Source: Mollicutes bacterium
Lineage (GTDB): Bacteria; Bacillota_I; Bacilli_A; RFN20; CAG-826
NCBI GenBank assembly: GCA_022780025.1
Contig: JALEXS010000004.1
Location: 1 to 43,038, forward strand
Direction: 5' to 3'
DNA: 43,038 bases
The position numbers and the translations under genes were made by a program. The notes under the pieces were generated by a model. That model ran no database searches. It was given only the letters and a program-made list of their open reading frames with translations, and was not told the origin of the DNA. Shown here piece by piece: positions 8,203-17,210 of this stretch; position 1 is the first letter of the stretch, and each line of letters opens with the position of its first letter.

Positions 8203-9238
8203 ATGAAAAAATCCATAGTTTTGTTGTTTTGTCATTTTTAGCGTTGACTATTGCTAATAACAATTTCAATACTAAAGATGAATCTGTACATTGCTATTTT
8301 ACAAATAGTAATGGTGATAATAATGAAGTTTTGGAGCAAATTGAAGAACAAACTACCTCGTCTGTAAGTAGATATATTAAATTCAATTTTACTTCTAGAA
8401 CTAGTACTACAATTAACTATAACTTTAGTTCTGATACTAGTGGCGTTAAAACTATTGATGGAAGAAATAATTCTACAACTAATTTTAGAGGTCTTCTTAC
8501 GGCTAATTATAATAATAGTACAGCCTTCACTGACAATAGAATTGTTACAAATGTTGATGATTTTCAGTATTATATGCCATCTGCTATTTGTATAGTTCAA
8601 GCTAGTTTTGTTAGTGCCGATACAGCTGGACATGGAACAGGATTTGTTATCGGAAATAATTTAATTTTAACAGCAGCTCATAATATTTATAATGGTAGTA
8701 TTTTTAATTTAAATGCTGAAGTTGGCTTCGTCTTACAAAACTATACAAGCAATGGGCAAGATGTAACGGCTCATTATGAAATTAAAAATGCTTATTTGCC
8801 AATAAATTTTTATAATAATTATGGTAATACTGATTATGATTGAGCTATTGTCGAATTAGATAGTTCTGTTAATCTAGTTCAAAGTTATGGCGCCTTAATA
8901 TTGGGTCAAATTATACTTTAAGTAGTGCTTATTCGACAGCTAGTGGTTATAGTACAGATTTTGGTGATTTGAAACTTGTCACATCTAGTGCTTATGGGGT
9001 AATGCATTCTTACGACAAGAGATTTGATTTATATAACTATTGCAATTCTGGTATGAGTGGTGGCCCTATTATTTATTATTACGAGGATCCTATAACTTTA
9101 GAATATAATAGAGTTTGCGTTGGTATTATTTCACAAAAAGTTGTTAATAGTAATACAAGTGCGATAATTTATTCAAAAGCTTGTAAGATTACAAATAATT
9201 TTATAGATTTAGCAAATACAATAAGAGGAGGAAATTAA
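8203..9238 (+). pseudogene. Secreted trypsin/V8-like serine protease, broken in three places
   Basis: Joined across its lesions this is a secreted serine protease of the S1/glutamyl-endopeptidase type. The histidine motif GTGFVIGNNLILTAAHN, an aspartate motif DYD-AIVELDSS and the serine motif CNSGMSGGPI are all present in order. Lesions: the ATG at 8203 (after AGGAGGG) opens a signal peptide that goes out of frame near 8227-8231, resuming as LSFLALTIANNN; a TGA at 8841-8843 falls where DYDWAIVEL would be expected (TGG to TGA); and a one-base loss near 8908-8912 puts the rest in another frame. All three could be decay, or partly read errors in short T and G runs. It precedes two lipoprotein genes on the same strand. 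Confidence 0.8.
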
Positions 9239-9240
9239 AA

Positions 9241-9630
9241 ATGAAAAACAAAATCTTTTTAAGTTTGTTGGGTGTTTTAATTTTGACTGGTTGTAATAAT
9301 ACGTGTAAAGAAGATGATTCATATTCAACTGTTTTATTACCTGATACAATCACTAAATATGAATTAGGAATTATTACTTATATAGAGAAAGAAGATACAT
9401 TTAATTTTAAGTTCTATAATTTTAATTTGGAATATAAAAGTATTGAGAAAGGTACTTTAATAGATAAAGATGGTAATGTAATTGCTTATACTTGGCATGA
9501 AGAAAAAACTAGACCTTATTTAAAAGATAATTTAGAAGCCTATGGCTCTATTAGTTATGAAAAAGTACCTAATAGTAATAAATTAATATTAACTAATTTT
9601 GGCTTTCCTGCTATTAGATTAATTAAATAA
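9241..9630 (+). CDS. Small lipoprotein (paralogue A)
   Basis: A 129-residue lipoprotein: short basic N-terminus, hydrophobic stretch and lipobox LTGC with Cys18, so it should be lipid-anchored on the outer face of the membrane. The mature part is a small beta-rich domain without a family I recognise. It shares TLIDKDGNVI and YLKDNLEAYGSISYE with the next gene's product. It begins two bases after the protease stop with AGGAGG before it, so the two were translated as a unit. A role in holding or inhibiting the protease is possible but unproven. Confidence 0.7.
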   Translation: MKNKIFLSLLGVLILTGCNNTCKEDDSYSTVLLPDTITKYELGIITYIEKEDTFNFKFYNFNLEYKSIEKGTLIDKDGNVIAYTWHEEKTRPYLKDNLEAYGSISYEKVPNSNKLILTNFGFPAIRLIK

Positions 9631-9654
9631 TAATATAAGGATGGTATATAGAAT

Positions 9655-10029
9655 ATGAATAAAATAATTAAATTATTATCAATATCTTTATTTAGTATAT
9701 TAATTAGTAGTTGTAAAACTACTAATTGTAATAATAATAAATCTGATTATACTGATACTATTAATGTATCATTTAATAAAGGTAAATTAATATTTAATGG
9801 TACTAATTCTTTTAAATTTAATTTAAAAGCACAAATATATTTAGTATCTTTAAATGCTTATTTATTAGATAAAGATAATAATAAATTGGGATTAATATCA
9901 GATAATAAATTAATAGATAAATACTTAAAAGAAGATATGGAAATATATGGAGGATTTATATATAAATTAGAGCAATCTAAAATAGTATATTTCTCTAATG
10001 ATGTATCTTATTTAAAATTAATAGATTAA
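9655..10029 (+). CDS. Small lipoprotein (paralogue B)
   Basis: A 124-residue lipoprotein with lipobox ISSC (Cys20). The mature domain parallels the preceding protein (YLLDKDNNKL, then YLKEDMEIYGGFIYK), so the pair arose by duplication and has diverged strongly. AAGGATGG precedes the ATG. Codon use is even more A/T-biased than in the neighbour. Function unknown. Confidence 0.7.
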   Translation: MNKIIKLLSISLFSILISSCKTTNCNNNKSDYTDTINVSFNKGKLIFNGTNSFKFNLKAQIYLVSLNAYLLDKDNNKLGLISDNKLIDKYLKEDMEIYGGFIYKLEQSKIVYFSNDVSYLKLID

Positions 10030-10057
10030 TTATAAATAATATAAAATTAGATTAATT

Positions 10058-10095
10058 CGCCAAATAAGGAAGTAAATTAACGCCAAATGAGGAAG
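10058..10095. repeat. Direct repeat pair upstream of ATPase 2
   Basis: Two near-identical 15-bp copies of cgccaaatraggaag begin at 10058 and 10081. The second copy also forms the left arm of a palindrome (acgccaaa at 10080-10087, tttggcgt at 10109-10116). Confidence 0.75.
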
Positions 10096-10116
10096 GAGTA
10101 TTGCCTTGTTTGGCGT
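10080..10116 (+). promoter_or_regulatory. Palindrome over the ATPase 2 promoter
   Basis: A perfect 8-bp inverted repeat (acgccaaa / tttggcgt) with extra inner pairing (aagg / cctt). The right arm lies in the spacer of the promoter at 10101-10128, so it could be an operator, or a hairpin ending the upstream transcript (it is followed by TTTTA). Confidence 0.6.
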
Positions 10117-10128
10117 TTTATGTATAAT
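10101..10128 (+). promoter_or_regulatory. Promoter of ATPase 2
   Basis: TTGCCT (10101-10106), 16-bp spacer, TATAAT (10123-10128), ahead of AGGAGG and the ATG at 10150. The -35 box is the same TTGCCT used by ATPase 1. Confidence 0.65.
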
Positions 10129-10149
10129 TAATATTAGGAGGAATTAGTC

Positions 10150-11424
10150 ATGGAAGAATATAAAAAAAGAATAATTGATGATTTAATTAAAGAAAAATTA
10201 GAGTCTAAAGGAGCTATTTTACTTGAAGGTCCTAAATGGTGTGGGAAAACTACATCATGTGAACAAGTAGCAAAAAGTATTTTATATATGGCTAATCCAA
10301 GATTTGTTAAACAAAATTTAATGTTAGCAGATTCTGATCCTGAAATTTTATTAAGAGGAGATACCCCTAGATTAATTGATGAATGGCAAATTGCTCCTAA
10401 ATTATGGGATGCTATAAGATTTGAAGTTGATCAAAGAAGAAGTTTTGGACAATTTATTTTAACTGGTTCTTCGGTTCCAATTAATACTAGTGAAATTATT
10501 CATACTGGTACTGGTAGATTTACATGGCTAAAAATGCGTCCAATGTCTTTATTTGAATCTAAAGAATCAAACGGAAGTGTTAGTTTAGAAAATCTTTTTA
10601 ATAAAAAAGAGAAAATATATGGGGAATCAAATTTAACATTAGAAGATATTGCTTTTTTAATTTGTAGAGGTGGATGGCCAATTGCTACATATTTAAAAGG
10701 TAAAAGTGCTTTATCTCAAGCAATTGATTATTATGATGCAGTTGTTAATATAGATCTATCTAGAGTTGATAATATTAAAAAAGATCCTGAAAAGATTAAA
10801 AGAATTATGGCATCATATGCTAGAAATCAAGGAACTCAAATTAGTTACAATACAATTTTAGAAGATATAAAAATAAATGAAGAAGATAATATAAGTGTTA
10901 AAACTGTTACTTCGTATATTGATGCATTAAAGAGAATATTTGTTATTGAAGATATGAAAGCATGGAATCCTAATTTAAGAAGTAAAACCGCTATAAGAAC
11001 GGCTGATACTAGATATTTTATTGATCCATCTATTGCTAGTAGTTCTTTAGGATTTGGACCTGGTGATTTAATTAATGATTTAAATACTTTTGGTATTATG
11101 TTTGAGACATTAGCTATTAGAGATTTAAGAATTTATGCTGAATCTATTGATGGAACTATATATCACTATAGAGATAAAAATAATTTAGAATGTGATGCAG
11201 TAATTCATTTAAAAAATGGAAATTATGGTTTAGTTGAGATTAAACTAGGTGGAGATAAATTAATTGAAGAAGGAGCTAAAAATCTTTTAAAACTTAAAAG
11301 TATTATAGATACTGACAAAATGAAAGCCCCATCATTCTTATTAGTTTTAACTGCAATTGGTAATATTGCATATACTAGAGAAGATGGTGTTATAGTAGTT
11401 CCTATAGGATGTTTAAAGAATTAA
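10150..11424 (+). CDS. AAA+ ATPase with DUF4143-type domain (paralogue 2)
   Basis: A 424-residue ATPase of the AAA_14/DUF4143 group, in the subgroup with Walker A EGPKWCGKTT (26-35), Walker B RLIDEWQ (74-80) and sensor FILTGSS (102-108). The C-terminal third holds GLGPGD-like DUF4143 sequence (SSSLGFGPGDLI) and the nuclease-like core LECDAVIHL...GLVEIKLGG, with the D...EIK pattern intact. It is distant from the other paralogues here. AGGAGG precedes the ATG. A palindromic repeat overlaps its promoter. The acetyltransferase gene overlaps or abuts its 3' end. Confidence 0.88.
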   Translation: MEEYKKRIIDDLIKEKLESKGAILLEGPKWCGKTTSCEQVAKSILYMANPRFVKQNLMLADSDPEILLRGDTPRLIDEWQIAPKLWDAIRFEVDQRRSFGQFILTGSSVPINTSEIIHTGTGRFTWLKMRPMSLFESKESNGSVSLENLFNKKEKIYGESNLTLEDIAFLICRGGWPIATYLKGKSALSQAIDYYDAVVNIDLSRVDNIKKDPEKIKRIMASYARNQGTQISYNTILEDIKINEEDNISVKTVTSYIDALKRIFVIEDMKAWNPNLRSKTAIRTADTRYFIDPSIASSSLGFGPGDLINDLNTFGIMFETLAIRDLRIYAESIDGTIYHYRDKNNLECDAVIHLKNGNYGLVEIKLGGDKLIEEGAKNLLKLKSIIDTDKMKAPSFLLVLTAIGNIAYTREDGVIVVPIGCLKN

Positions 11425-11429
11425 GATAT

Positions 11430-11996
11430 ATGAATATTATAGAAACAGATAGATTAATTATTAGAGAATTTAATAAGAAAGATTACTTAGATTTATATAA
11501 ATATATAAATCATATAGATGTTAATTGTTTTAAGTGTTTAGAAGTTAATAATATTAAAGAAGCTAAAAAAGAATTAAAGAAAAGAATAAAATTAAATAAA
11601 AATAAAGATGATATATATTTAGCTATATGTTTAAAAGATAGTAATACCTTAATAGGAGAAGTATCTGCTCATTTAGAGACTATAGACTTTACTCAAAAGA
11701 ATAAAGATACATATAGTATTTCATATTTATTTAATAAAGATCATATGCATAAAGGTTATGCATATGAATCTATTTATGCATTTTTATCTTATTTATTTAA
11801 AAAAGATTTTGTTCATCGAGTATTTGCTTATGTTGAAGATTATAATGTGCTTTCTATTAACTTATTAAAAAGATTAAATTTTAGAAAAGAAGGAGAATTT
11901 AAAGAATTTATATCTTTTACTAACGATCAAAATAATAATCCAATTTATGAAAATACTTGTGTATATGCTATCTTAAAAAAAGAATTCTTTAAATAG
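11430..11996 (+). CDS. GNAT-family N-acetyltransferase
   Basis: A 188-residue protein of the RimJ/RimL-like GNAT group: ETDRLIIREFNKKDYLDL at the N-terminus, then SISYLFNKDHMHKGYAYESI (acetyl-CoA binding region) and NVLSINLLKRLNFRKEGE near the end. These enzymes acetylate amines or protein N-termini using acetyl-CoA. The ATG at 11430 puts the family N-terminus in place. An in-frame ATG at 11409, inside the ATPase gene's end, is an alternative, and neither has a clear ribosome-binding site. Substrate unknown. Confidence 0.8.
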   Translation: MNIIETDRLIIREFNKKDYLDLYKYINHIDVNCFKCLEVNNIKEAKKELKKRIKLNKNKDDIYLAICLKDSNTLIGEVSAHLETIDFTQKNKDTYSISYLFNKDHMHKGYAYESIYAFLSYLFKKDFVHRVFAYVEDYNVLSINLLKRLNFRKEGEFKEFISFTNDQNNNPIYENTCVYAILKKEFFK

Positions 11997-12302
11997 CTTA
12001 AAATATTTAAAAATTAAAAAAATTGTTGAGTTTTGCAGGGATTTTCATTTAAAAGTGCCACTTTTTTGTATTTACTTATTTTAAAAATTGAATAATTAAC
12101 TAAAATTGTAGTAATTTTCTTATTATTTGATTTTCTTTAAAAGTAAGAAAATTTTTGTAAGTCAAAAAATTTCTAATTAATAAAATTAATTATAAAAAGT
12201 AATGAATAAATAATTGATGTAAATGGAAAATGAATTGACAAGTAATGACATTTCAATTTTTCATTAACAAAAATAAGGGATGTTTGAACGATATTTTTAG
12301 TG
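11997..12302. other. Non-coding gap with no recognised feature
   Basis: About 300 very AT-rich bases between the acetyltransferase and the surface locus. I see no coding signal and no RNA gene. A short palindrome (aaaagtg / cactttt around 12051-12066) is followed by T residues but its loop is too small for a normal terminator. Confidence 0.5.
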
Positions 12303-12331
12303 TTGACTTAACTTACTATTAACTTTAAAAT
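12303..12331 (+). promoter_or_regulatory. Promoter at the head of the surface locus
   Basis: TTGACT (12303-12308) and TAAAAT (12326-12331) spaced 17 bp. The predicted start lies about 40 bases before the ATG at 12380. Confidence 0.65.
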
Positions 12332-12379
12332 TAAAGTACTTTAAGAGTTTACTACGTAAAAGAAAGGATTAAAGAAGAA

Positions 12380-12904
12380 ATGTTAGGATTAAATGAGTTC
12401 TATCATTTATTGAAAGATTGCTTACCATTAGTGGTATCCATTTTTTGTTTTTGTTTCTTCTTTTTATTACCAGGATTTTTTAGAAAGGAATTTAAACTTA
12501 AATTAAAAGATTTTGCTTTTTCTTTATCTATTACGTCTTTACTTTATTTTTTAACAATCTACTTCTTTGATTTAAGTAGAGTTGATTATATACTTGATGC
12601 TTTTAGAGTATGTAATAATAATCGAGTTATATTTGGTTCAGTATTTGCTTTATTAATTGAAACTACTAAACGTAGTATTTTAACAACAAATGCTAGTAAA
12701 ATATTTAGCGTTTTAATTAGATTATCAATTGTTCTTAATATCTTATTAATTTCTGCTTATCTATTTGATTTATTTAAAACATTATTTATTAAGTTTTTTT
12801 TGTTCAGTACAAATTTCTTTAATGAACAAAAAAGATATGTTTCTAAAAAATTAATAACAATTAAAAACAATATACATATTTATAATTGCAAATATAATTG
12901 CTAG
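12380..12904 (+). CDS. Four-helix membrane protein of unknown function
   Basis: A 174-residue, strongly hydrophobic protein with segments near 14-32 (VVSIFCFCFFFLLPGFF), 45-65, 83-95 and 107-133 and a basic C-terminal tail. I recognise no family. It is the first gene after a clear promoter and before the array of SipW-class proteins, but a terminator-like hairpin separates it from them. It could belong to the export machinery or be an independent gene. Confidence 0.55.
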   Translation: MLGLNEFYHLLKDCLPLVVSIFCFCFFFLLPGFFRKEFKLKLKDFAFSLSITSLLYFLTIYFFDLSRVDYILDAFRVCNNNRVIFGSVFALLIETTKRSILTTNASKIFSVLIRLSIVLNILLISAYLFDLFKTLFIKFFLFSTNFFNEQKRYVSKKLITIKNNIHIYNCKYNC

Positions 12905-12920
12905 TTTATTTAAGGTAATT

Positions 12921-12955
12921 AAAATTAGTTAATCTTTTCGATAACTAATTTTTTT
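12921..12955 (+). terminator. Terminator or attenuator before the SipW-class array
   Basis: An 11-bp stem (aaaattagtta / taactaatttt, 10-base loop) is followed by a run of T. It sits between the membrane-protein gene and the first SipW-class gene, so it ends one transcript or attenuates the array. Confidence 0.65.
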
Positions 12956-13007
12956 ATATATATTTTACTAACCTATTCTATATTAATAATTTTTTAAAGG
13001 AGAGAAT

Positions 13008-13835
13008 ATGAGAAAAGATTTTAAGAGTAAAAGTAAGAAGAAGTGGATCACTGGAGGTATTTTACTCTTCGGTGGTATTGCTTTACTTACAACAGGTTTT
13101 GCTACTTGGGTAGTTGGTGTTAATAGAAGCAAAGTTGGTTCAGATATCGATATTGAACAACAAGGTACTGTTAATGAAATGTTTAAATTAACAGTTAAAC
13201 TTTCAGATGCAAAAGTCGTTATTAGTGAACAACATACTAAAGCTTCTAATGAGATTATAGGAACAAAAGAAGGAAGCCCAGCAACTGATTTCCAAGTAAA
13301 AGGTGTATTTACAGTTGAAGTTGGTAATGAATATGGCAAATTACCAGATAAGGTTAATTTCTCATTTGGTTATAGTGATACTGAAGGAGCTGTTGCAGAA
13401 GATCCTGCTTATGCTAATACTGATAAAAACAAAGTTAATGTTGCTGCAGTTACTAGAACTCATGCTGTTGGTAATTATGAATATTTAAGAATTGCTGAAG
13501 GTTCAAGCTTAACTGTTACAGATGTTGAAGGTGAAAAAGGACATGAAGGTGTTTGGACTAAAACAGAAGGTACATCATCAACAAAATGGACAGTAGAAGC
13601 TACCTTTAATTTATTTGATTGGGGTTCATTCTTCAATAATTCTAGCCCATGTACATATTACAATGGATTATATAATCCAGATGCAACTTATGAAGAAACT
13701 ATCACAGTACCTAAATTAACTGATGATAATAGAGACATTGATTTCGTTACTAAAGAAATGAATGATATGAAAGATTTATTCAATGGTAAAAAGATTAAGG
13801 TAATAGCAACCTTAACTGAAAAAGATAAACAATAA
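13008..13835 (+). CDS. SipW-class exported surface protein 1
   Basis: A 275-residue protein. A basic N-terminus (KSKSKKKW) and hydrophobic stretch end in TTGFATWVVGV (about 28-38), the pattern of signal peptides handled by SipW-type peptidases, as in TasA and camelysin. The mature part is a beta-rich domain of about 230 residues whose second half carries FDWGSFFNN...PCTYYNGLY, a motif repeated in the following paralogues. It ends with KVIATLTEKDKQ and has no wall anchor. AAAGGAGAG precedes the ATG. First of seven tandem paralogues ahead of the peptidase gene; probably a secreted structural subunit (inference). Confidence 0.75.
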   Translation: MRKDFKSKSKKKWITGGILLFGGIALLTTGFATWVVGVNRSKVGSDIDIEQQGTVNEMFKLTVKLSDAKVVISEQHTKASNEIIGTKEGSPATDFQVKGVFTVEVGNEYGKLPDKVNFSFGYSDTEGAVAEDPAYANTDKNKVNVAAVTRTHAVGNYEYLRIAEGSSLTVTDVEGEKGHEGVWTKTEGTSSTKWTVEATFNLFDWGSFFNNSSPCTYYNGLYNPDATYEETITVPKLTDDNRDIDFVTKEMNDMKDLFNGKKIKVIATLTEKDKQ

Positions 13836-13849
13836 AGGGGTATAAATTT

Positions 13850-14683
13850 ATGAAAAAGAAAAATTTATTAATAGCTCTAATTGGCTTAACCACTATCTCA
13901 TTAGCAGGAGTTGGTTTTGCTACTTGGGTTGTCGGTGTAACTCAAAAGCAAGTTGATAGTAACTTACAAGTTGAAGTAGATGATGCTTTGAATGATTCTG
14001 TTTTCTTAAAAGCAAGCTTTGCAACAGGTGCTAAAGTTGCTATTGCTGAAACAACAACAGTTACTAAACCTAATAAAGGACTTGTTAGTGTTACTGATAA
14101 TTCAACATCTGGTCAAGGCCTAAAGGTAGATATAAACGCTTTAAGTTTTGAATTTGCTGAACTTAAATACATTGTTGGTAATGCTATTAGTGCTGATGCT
14201 ACACCTGCATATTTAAAATTAGAATTAGATAATACTAAAAATGCTTCAAATGTAGTTCAAGCTGACAATGTTAAACTTACTGATAAAAAAGGTGCTAGAC
14301 CAGTTAAAGTAGGAGAAGGAACTGAACCAGAATTACACTATTTACAATTCAAGGAATATATAAAACTAGACAGTACTACTACAGACTCAACTCCTGATAG
14401 TTCTTCAACTACTTATACTTTAAAAGATAAAAAATTTAAGTTTTTATGGGGTGATTTCTTTGGAAATACAACCAATACTGCTGCAGATAATAAGCAACCT
14501 TCAACATATTATAATGAATTATACGCAGGTGTTGAAAATCCTGAATATGAAACTTTATTAGATGCTTCTAATAAAGCTTATCAAGAACTTACTGCTATGA
14601 AGAGTGTTTTAACTGCACCAAGTAATGTATTTAAAATTACTGCAAAATTATTGACAGCAGATGAATTTAATGCAGGTAAATAA
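13850..14683 (+). CDS. SipW-class exported surface protein 2
   Basis: A 277-residue paralogue of the preceding protein, 14 bases downstream with AAAGGGG as ribosome-binding site. The signal ends in LAGVGFATWVVGV (about 18-30), almost the same as in protein 1. The shared motif appears as FLWGDFFGNT...PSTYYNELYAG, followed by YQELTAMKSVL, which corresponds to the conserved LxxMKxxL helix near the end of the family. It contains a serine/threonine-rich linker (TTTDSTPDSSSTTY). No sortase motif or transmembrane anchor after the signal. Confidence 0.75.
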   Translation: MKKKNLLIALIGLTTISLAGVGFATWVVGVTQKQVDSNLQVEVDDALNDSVFLKASFATGAKVAIAETTTVTKPNKGLVSVTDNSTSGQGLKVDINALSFEFAELKYIVGNAISADATPAYLKLELDNTKNASNVVQADNVKLTDKKGARPVKVGEGTEPELHYLQFKEYIKLDSTTTDSTPDSSSTTYTLKDKKFKFLWGDFFGNTTNTAADNKQPSTYYNELYAGVENPEYETLLDASNKAYQELTAMKSVLTAPSNVFKITAKLLTADEFNAGK

Positions 14684-14700
14684 TTAAAAAGGAGTAATAT

Positions 14701-15468
14701 ATGAAAAAGAATTTAAAAAGAAATAAAGTTTTATTAACCTCATTATTAGGATTAGCTGTAGTTGCTAGTTCAACTGCTGCTTTCTCTACTTGGATTTTTG
14801 GCTATATTCATAAAACAGAAGAAAATCAATTAACAGTTAAAGTTGATACAACTACAAACAAATCAGTCGTTTTAACTGCTAAAGCTAATAATCCAGTTAT
14901 AAAAGTAGGAGAAAATGCAAAAGTTGAAGGGCAAACTTATGTCAATGTCGATGTTTATGAAAGTGCATTACAGATAACATTAGATACATTTAAAGTTACT
15001 TTTTCCGAAGCTACTATTAAGCCACCAAAAATTAATTTTGAATTAAAAGAGGCTGATTTTAATAAAGTAAATGTTGCTTCAGCAAATGATTATTTTGGAA
15101 GACCTACTGGCGATTATACTTATATAGTTTTAGCACAAGAAAGTATAACGTTGGCAGAATCTAATTATACAGTCGAAGCTAATGATGCGAATGGTAATAA
15201 TGTTTGGAGTATTAATGATAATATAGTTGAATTTGGCTGGGGAACTTTCTTTACATATGCTCCTGCAGGTCAAACTACTCCTGCCCCAACAAAACCAAGT
15301 GAATTTTATAATCAAAACATCGAGAAAAAAGGTGAAGCTGAAAAACTTACTGCAATTAAAAATGGTCAAACTGAGTTAGATAATATGAAAAAAGCTTTAC
15401 ACGATGGTGGCAAAGAATTCACATTAACTATTACAGTTGAAACTGTAGATGTAACACCTATTGTTTAA
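14701..15468 (+). CDS. SipW-class exported surface protein 3
   Basis: A 255-residue paralogue. The N-terminal 23 residues are nearly the same as in the next protein (MKKNLKRNKVLLTSLLGLAV), and the signal ends AAFSTWIFG (about 26-34). The domain motif reads FGWGTFFTYAP...PSEFYNQN, then ELDNMKKALHDG. A proline/threonine-rich insertion (TTPAPTKP) lies inside the motif region. AAAAGGAG precedes the ATG. Proteins 3 and 4 look like the most recent duplication in the array. Confidence 0.75.
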   Translation: MKKNLKRNKVLLTSLLGLAVVASSTAAFSTWIFGYIHKTEENQLTVKVDTTTNKSVVLTAKANNPVIKVGENAKVEGQTYVNVDVYESALQITLDTFKVTFSEATIKPPKINFELKEADFNKVNVASANDYFGRPTGDYTYIVLAQESITLAESNYTVEANDANGNNVWSINDNIVEFGWGTFFTYAPAGQTTPAPTKPSEFYNQNIEKKGEAEKLTAIKNGQTELDNMKKALHDGGKEFTLTITVETVDVTPIV

Positions 15469-15482
15469 TTTAGGAGATTATT

Positions 15483-16331
15483 ATGAAAAAGAATTTTAAA
15501 AGAAATAAGATATTATTAACTTCTTTAATTGGATTAGCTGTTGTTGCTAGTGCTAGCGTTGCTTTTTCAACTTGGATTTTTGGTTTAAATAAAGATAATG
15601 CATCAATTGAAGGTATTACAGTAACAGTTGATGGTTATAAAGATACTACTAAATACATTGATATAGTTGCAGCTCCTAATGAAACTATTAAATTAGCTGA
15701 ATATAGTGCAATTGATCCTTCTAATAATATTGCTTATACAGAAGATATTATTGATGAAACTGGAAAAGGTGACTTTGATATTAATTTATCTAAATTTGAA
15801 TTTGCTTATTCATCTGATCAATATAAATTTGAAAATATCACTTTTGAAATGGTTGTATATAAAGGAACTGATGCTACAAAAACTGATATTAATAAAGTTA
15901 GTGCTGACAACGTTCATAGTGAAGCAAATGCAACTAATAAGACTATAAAAATGAGAGATGCTAAAGAATATGAATATATATCATTAGCTACTGCTACTAT
16001 TAGCGAAACTGATTTAACAACATGGTTTGATGATGCTCAACAAATTGGTTCTTATACTTATTATGAAGCTAAAACAGCAAATAAGAAATTATCCTTAAAA
16101 TGGAGTGATTATTTCGGAACAGCAGCTGACGCTAGTCCAGCAACGTTTTATAATGCAAAATATACAGATTACATCAAGGATGGAACTAAAACTATTAAGG
16201 ATAAATTACAATTTTTAAATACTGCAAATAGTGAAATGGAAGCTATGCGAGGTATATTTAAAAATACAGAAACTCTTCAAATTAAGATTACTGCTAAATT
16301 AAATGTAAAAGATAAAACTGCCGGTGCTTAA
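15483..16331 (+). CDS. SipW-class exported surface protein 4
   Basis: A 282-residue paralogue. Signal ending SVAFSTWIFG (about 25-34), motif LKWSDYFGTAADASPATFYN, then SEMEAMRGIFK. TAGGAG precedes the ATG 14 bases after the previous stop. Glycine of the WG motif is replaced by serine here. The mature domain is longer by one strand-sized insertion than in protein 3. Confidence 0.75.
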   Translation: MKKNFKRNKILLTSLIGLAVVASASVAFSTWIFGLNKDNASIEGITVTVDGYKDTTKYIDIVAAPNETIKLAEYSAIDPSNNIAYTEDIIDETGKGDFDINLSKFEFAYSSDQYKFENITFEMVVYKGTDATKTDINKVSADNVHSEANATNKTIKMRDAKEYEYISLATATISETDLTTWFDDAQQIGSYTYYEAKTANKKLSLKWSDYFGTAADASPATFYNAKYTDYIKDGTKTIKDKLQFLNTANSEMEAMRGIFKNTETLQIKITAKLNVKDKTAGA

Positions 16332-16384
16332 TTAATAACTATTAATTATAAGGATTGTAATAAAGATTTAAGTAGGAGAAAGTA

Positions 16385-17188
16385 ATGAAATTATATAAAA
16401 AGAATAAAGGTTTATTAATTTCAGTTTGTGCTATATCAATAGTTGCTTTAGCAACTGTTGGTTTTTCCACTTGGATTTTAGGTATAAATGATCCTAGTAA
16501 AGATATTGATAATATTAATGTTGAAATAGATACTCATAAAGATCGTACTTGTGCTTTAGAAGTTAAAACTACGGAAGATAAACCTATTTTAAAATTAAGT
16601 GAAAATATAGGTAAAAGTATTGATAATGATGCTAATACTGGATTTGGCTATCAATTTGATGAAAAAAATCCAGCTAAATTTGATATTAAATTAGATTATT
16701 TTAACTTTGCTTTTCCTAAAACTAATGCAACTTTTGATAGCGTAGCGTTTACTACTACATTTACTAAAGATGGAGTAACAGGTGATCCTAATATTTCAGC
16801 AAAAAATCTATTTGGAAGACCATCTGGTACTGAGTATAAATATATCGAATTTGTAACTGAAGATATTACATCTACCAATTTAGATAGTAAAGCTACTTTA
16901 ACAAATGTAGGTAGTTATAATTACTATTCTTTAAATGAAAAGATATTAAAATTTAAATGGGGTAATTATTATACTGATAGTTATAATGGTAAAACTAGTA
17001 ACTCGCCAGCTTCATATTATCAATTACAATTAGATAGGATTAATGATACCTATAAAGATACAGAAAAATTAGAAAAACAATTAGATGTATTATCTAAAGC
17101 TAAAACGGAGTTTGAAGCTTTAGATAATGCTTTAAAAGGAGCTACTATTAATTTAAATATTACATTAAGTGTGACGTTTACTGATTAA
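16385..17188 (+). CDS. SipW-class exported surface protein 5
   Basis: A 267-residue paralogue with signal ending TVGFSTWILG (about 24-33) and domain motif FKWGNYYTDS...SPASYYQLQLD, followed by TEFEALDNALKG. GTAGGAGAAAG precedes the ATG. An LFGRPSG stretch matches YFGRPTG in protein 3, another sign that the whole mature domain, not only the signal, is shared. Confidence 0.75.
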   Translation: MKLYKKNKGLLISVCAISIVALATVGFSTWILGINDPSKDIDNINVEIDTHKDRTCALEVKTTEDKPILKLSENIGKSIDNDANTGFGYQFDEKNPAKFDIKLDYFNFAFPKTNATFDSVAFTTTFTKDGVTGDPNISAKNLFGRPSGTEYKYIEFVTEDITSTNLDSKATLTNVGSYNYYSLNEKILKFKWGNYYTDSYNGKTSNSPASYYQLQLDRINDTYKDTEKLEKQLDVLSKAKTEFEALDNALKGATINLNITLSVTFTD

Positions 17189-17210
17189 TAATAGATAAAT
17201 ATATAAGTAT

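Noticed and set aside
8238-8633. Minus-strand open frame opposite the protease
   Set aside because: It is a by-product of A/T-rich coding sequence on the other strand, without a ribosome-binding site or recognisable domain. The same applies to frames at 765-995, 5956-6141, 6433-6765, 12983-13339, 13303-13488, 15130-15369, 15706-15948, 16696-16878, 18210-18530, 28556-28825, 31180-31449 and 38801-38986.
8841-8843. TGA read as tryptophan (Mycoplasma code), since it falls where DYDWAIVEL is expected
   Set aside because: All other tryptophans in the window are TGG and long genes would otherwise contain in-frame TGA. The same gene has two frameshifts as well, so decay or error explains it better.
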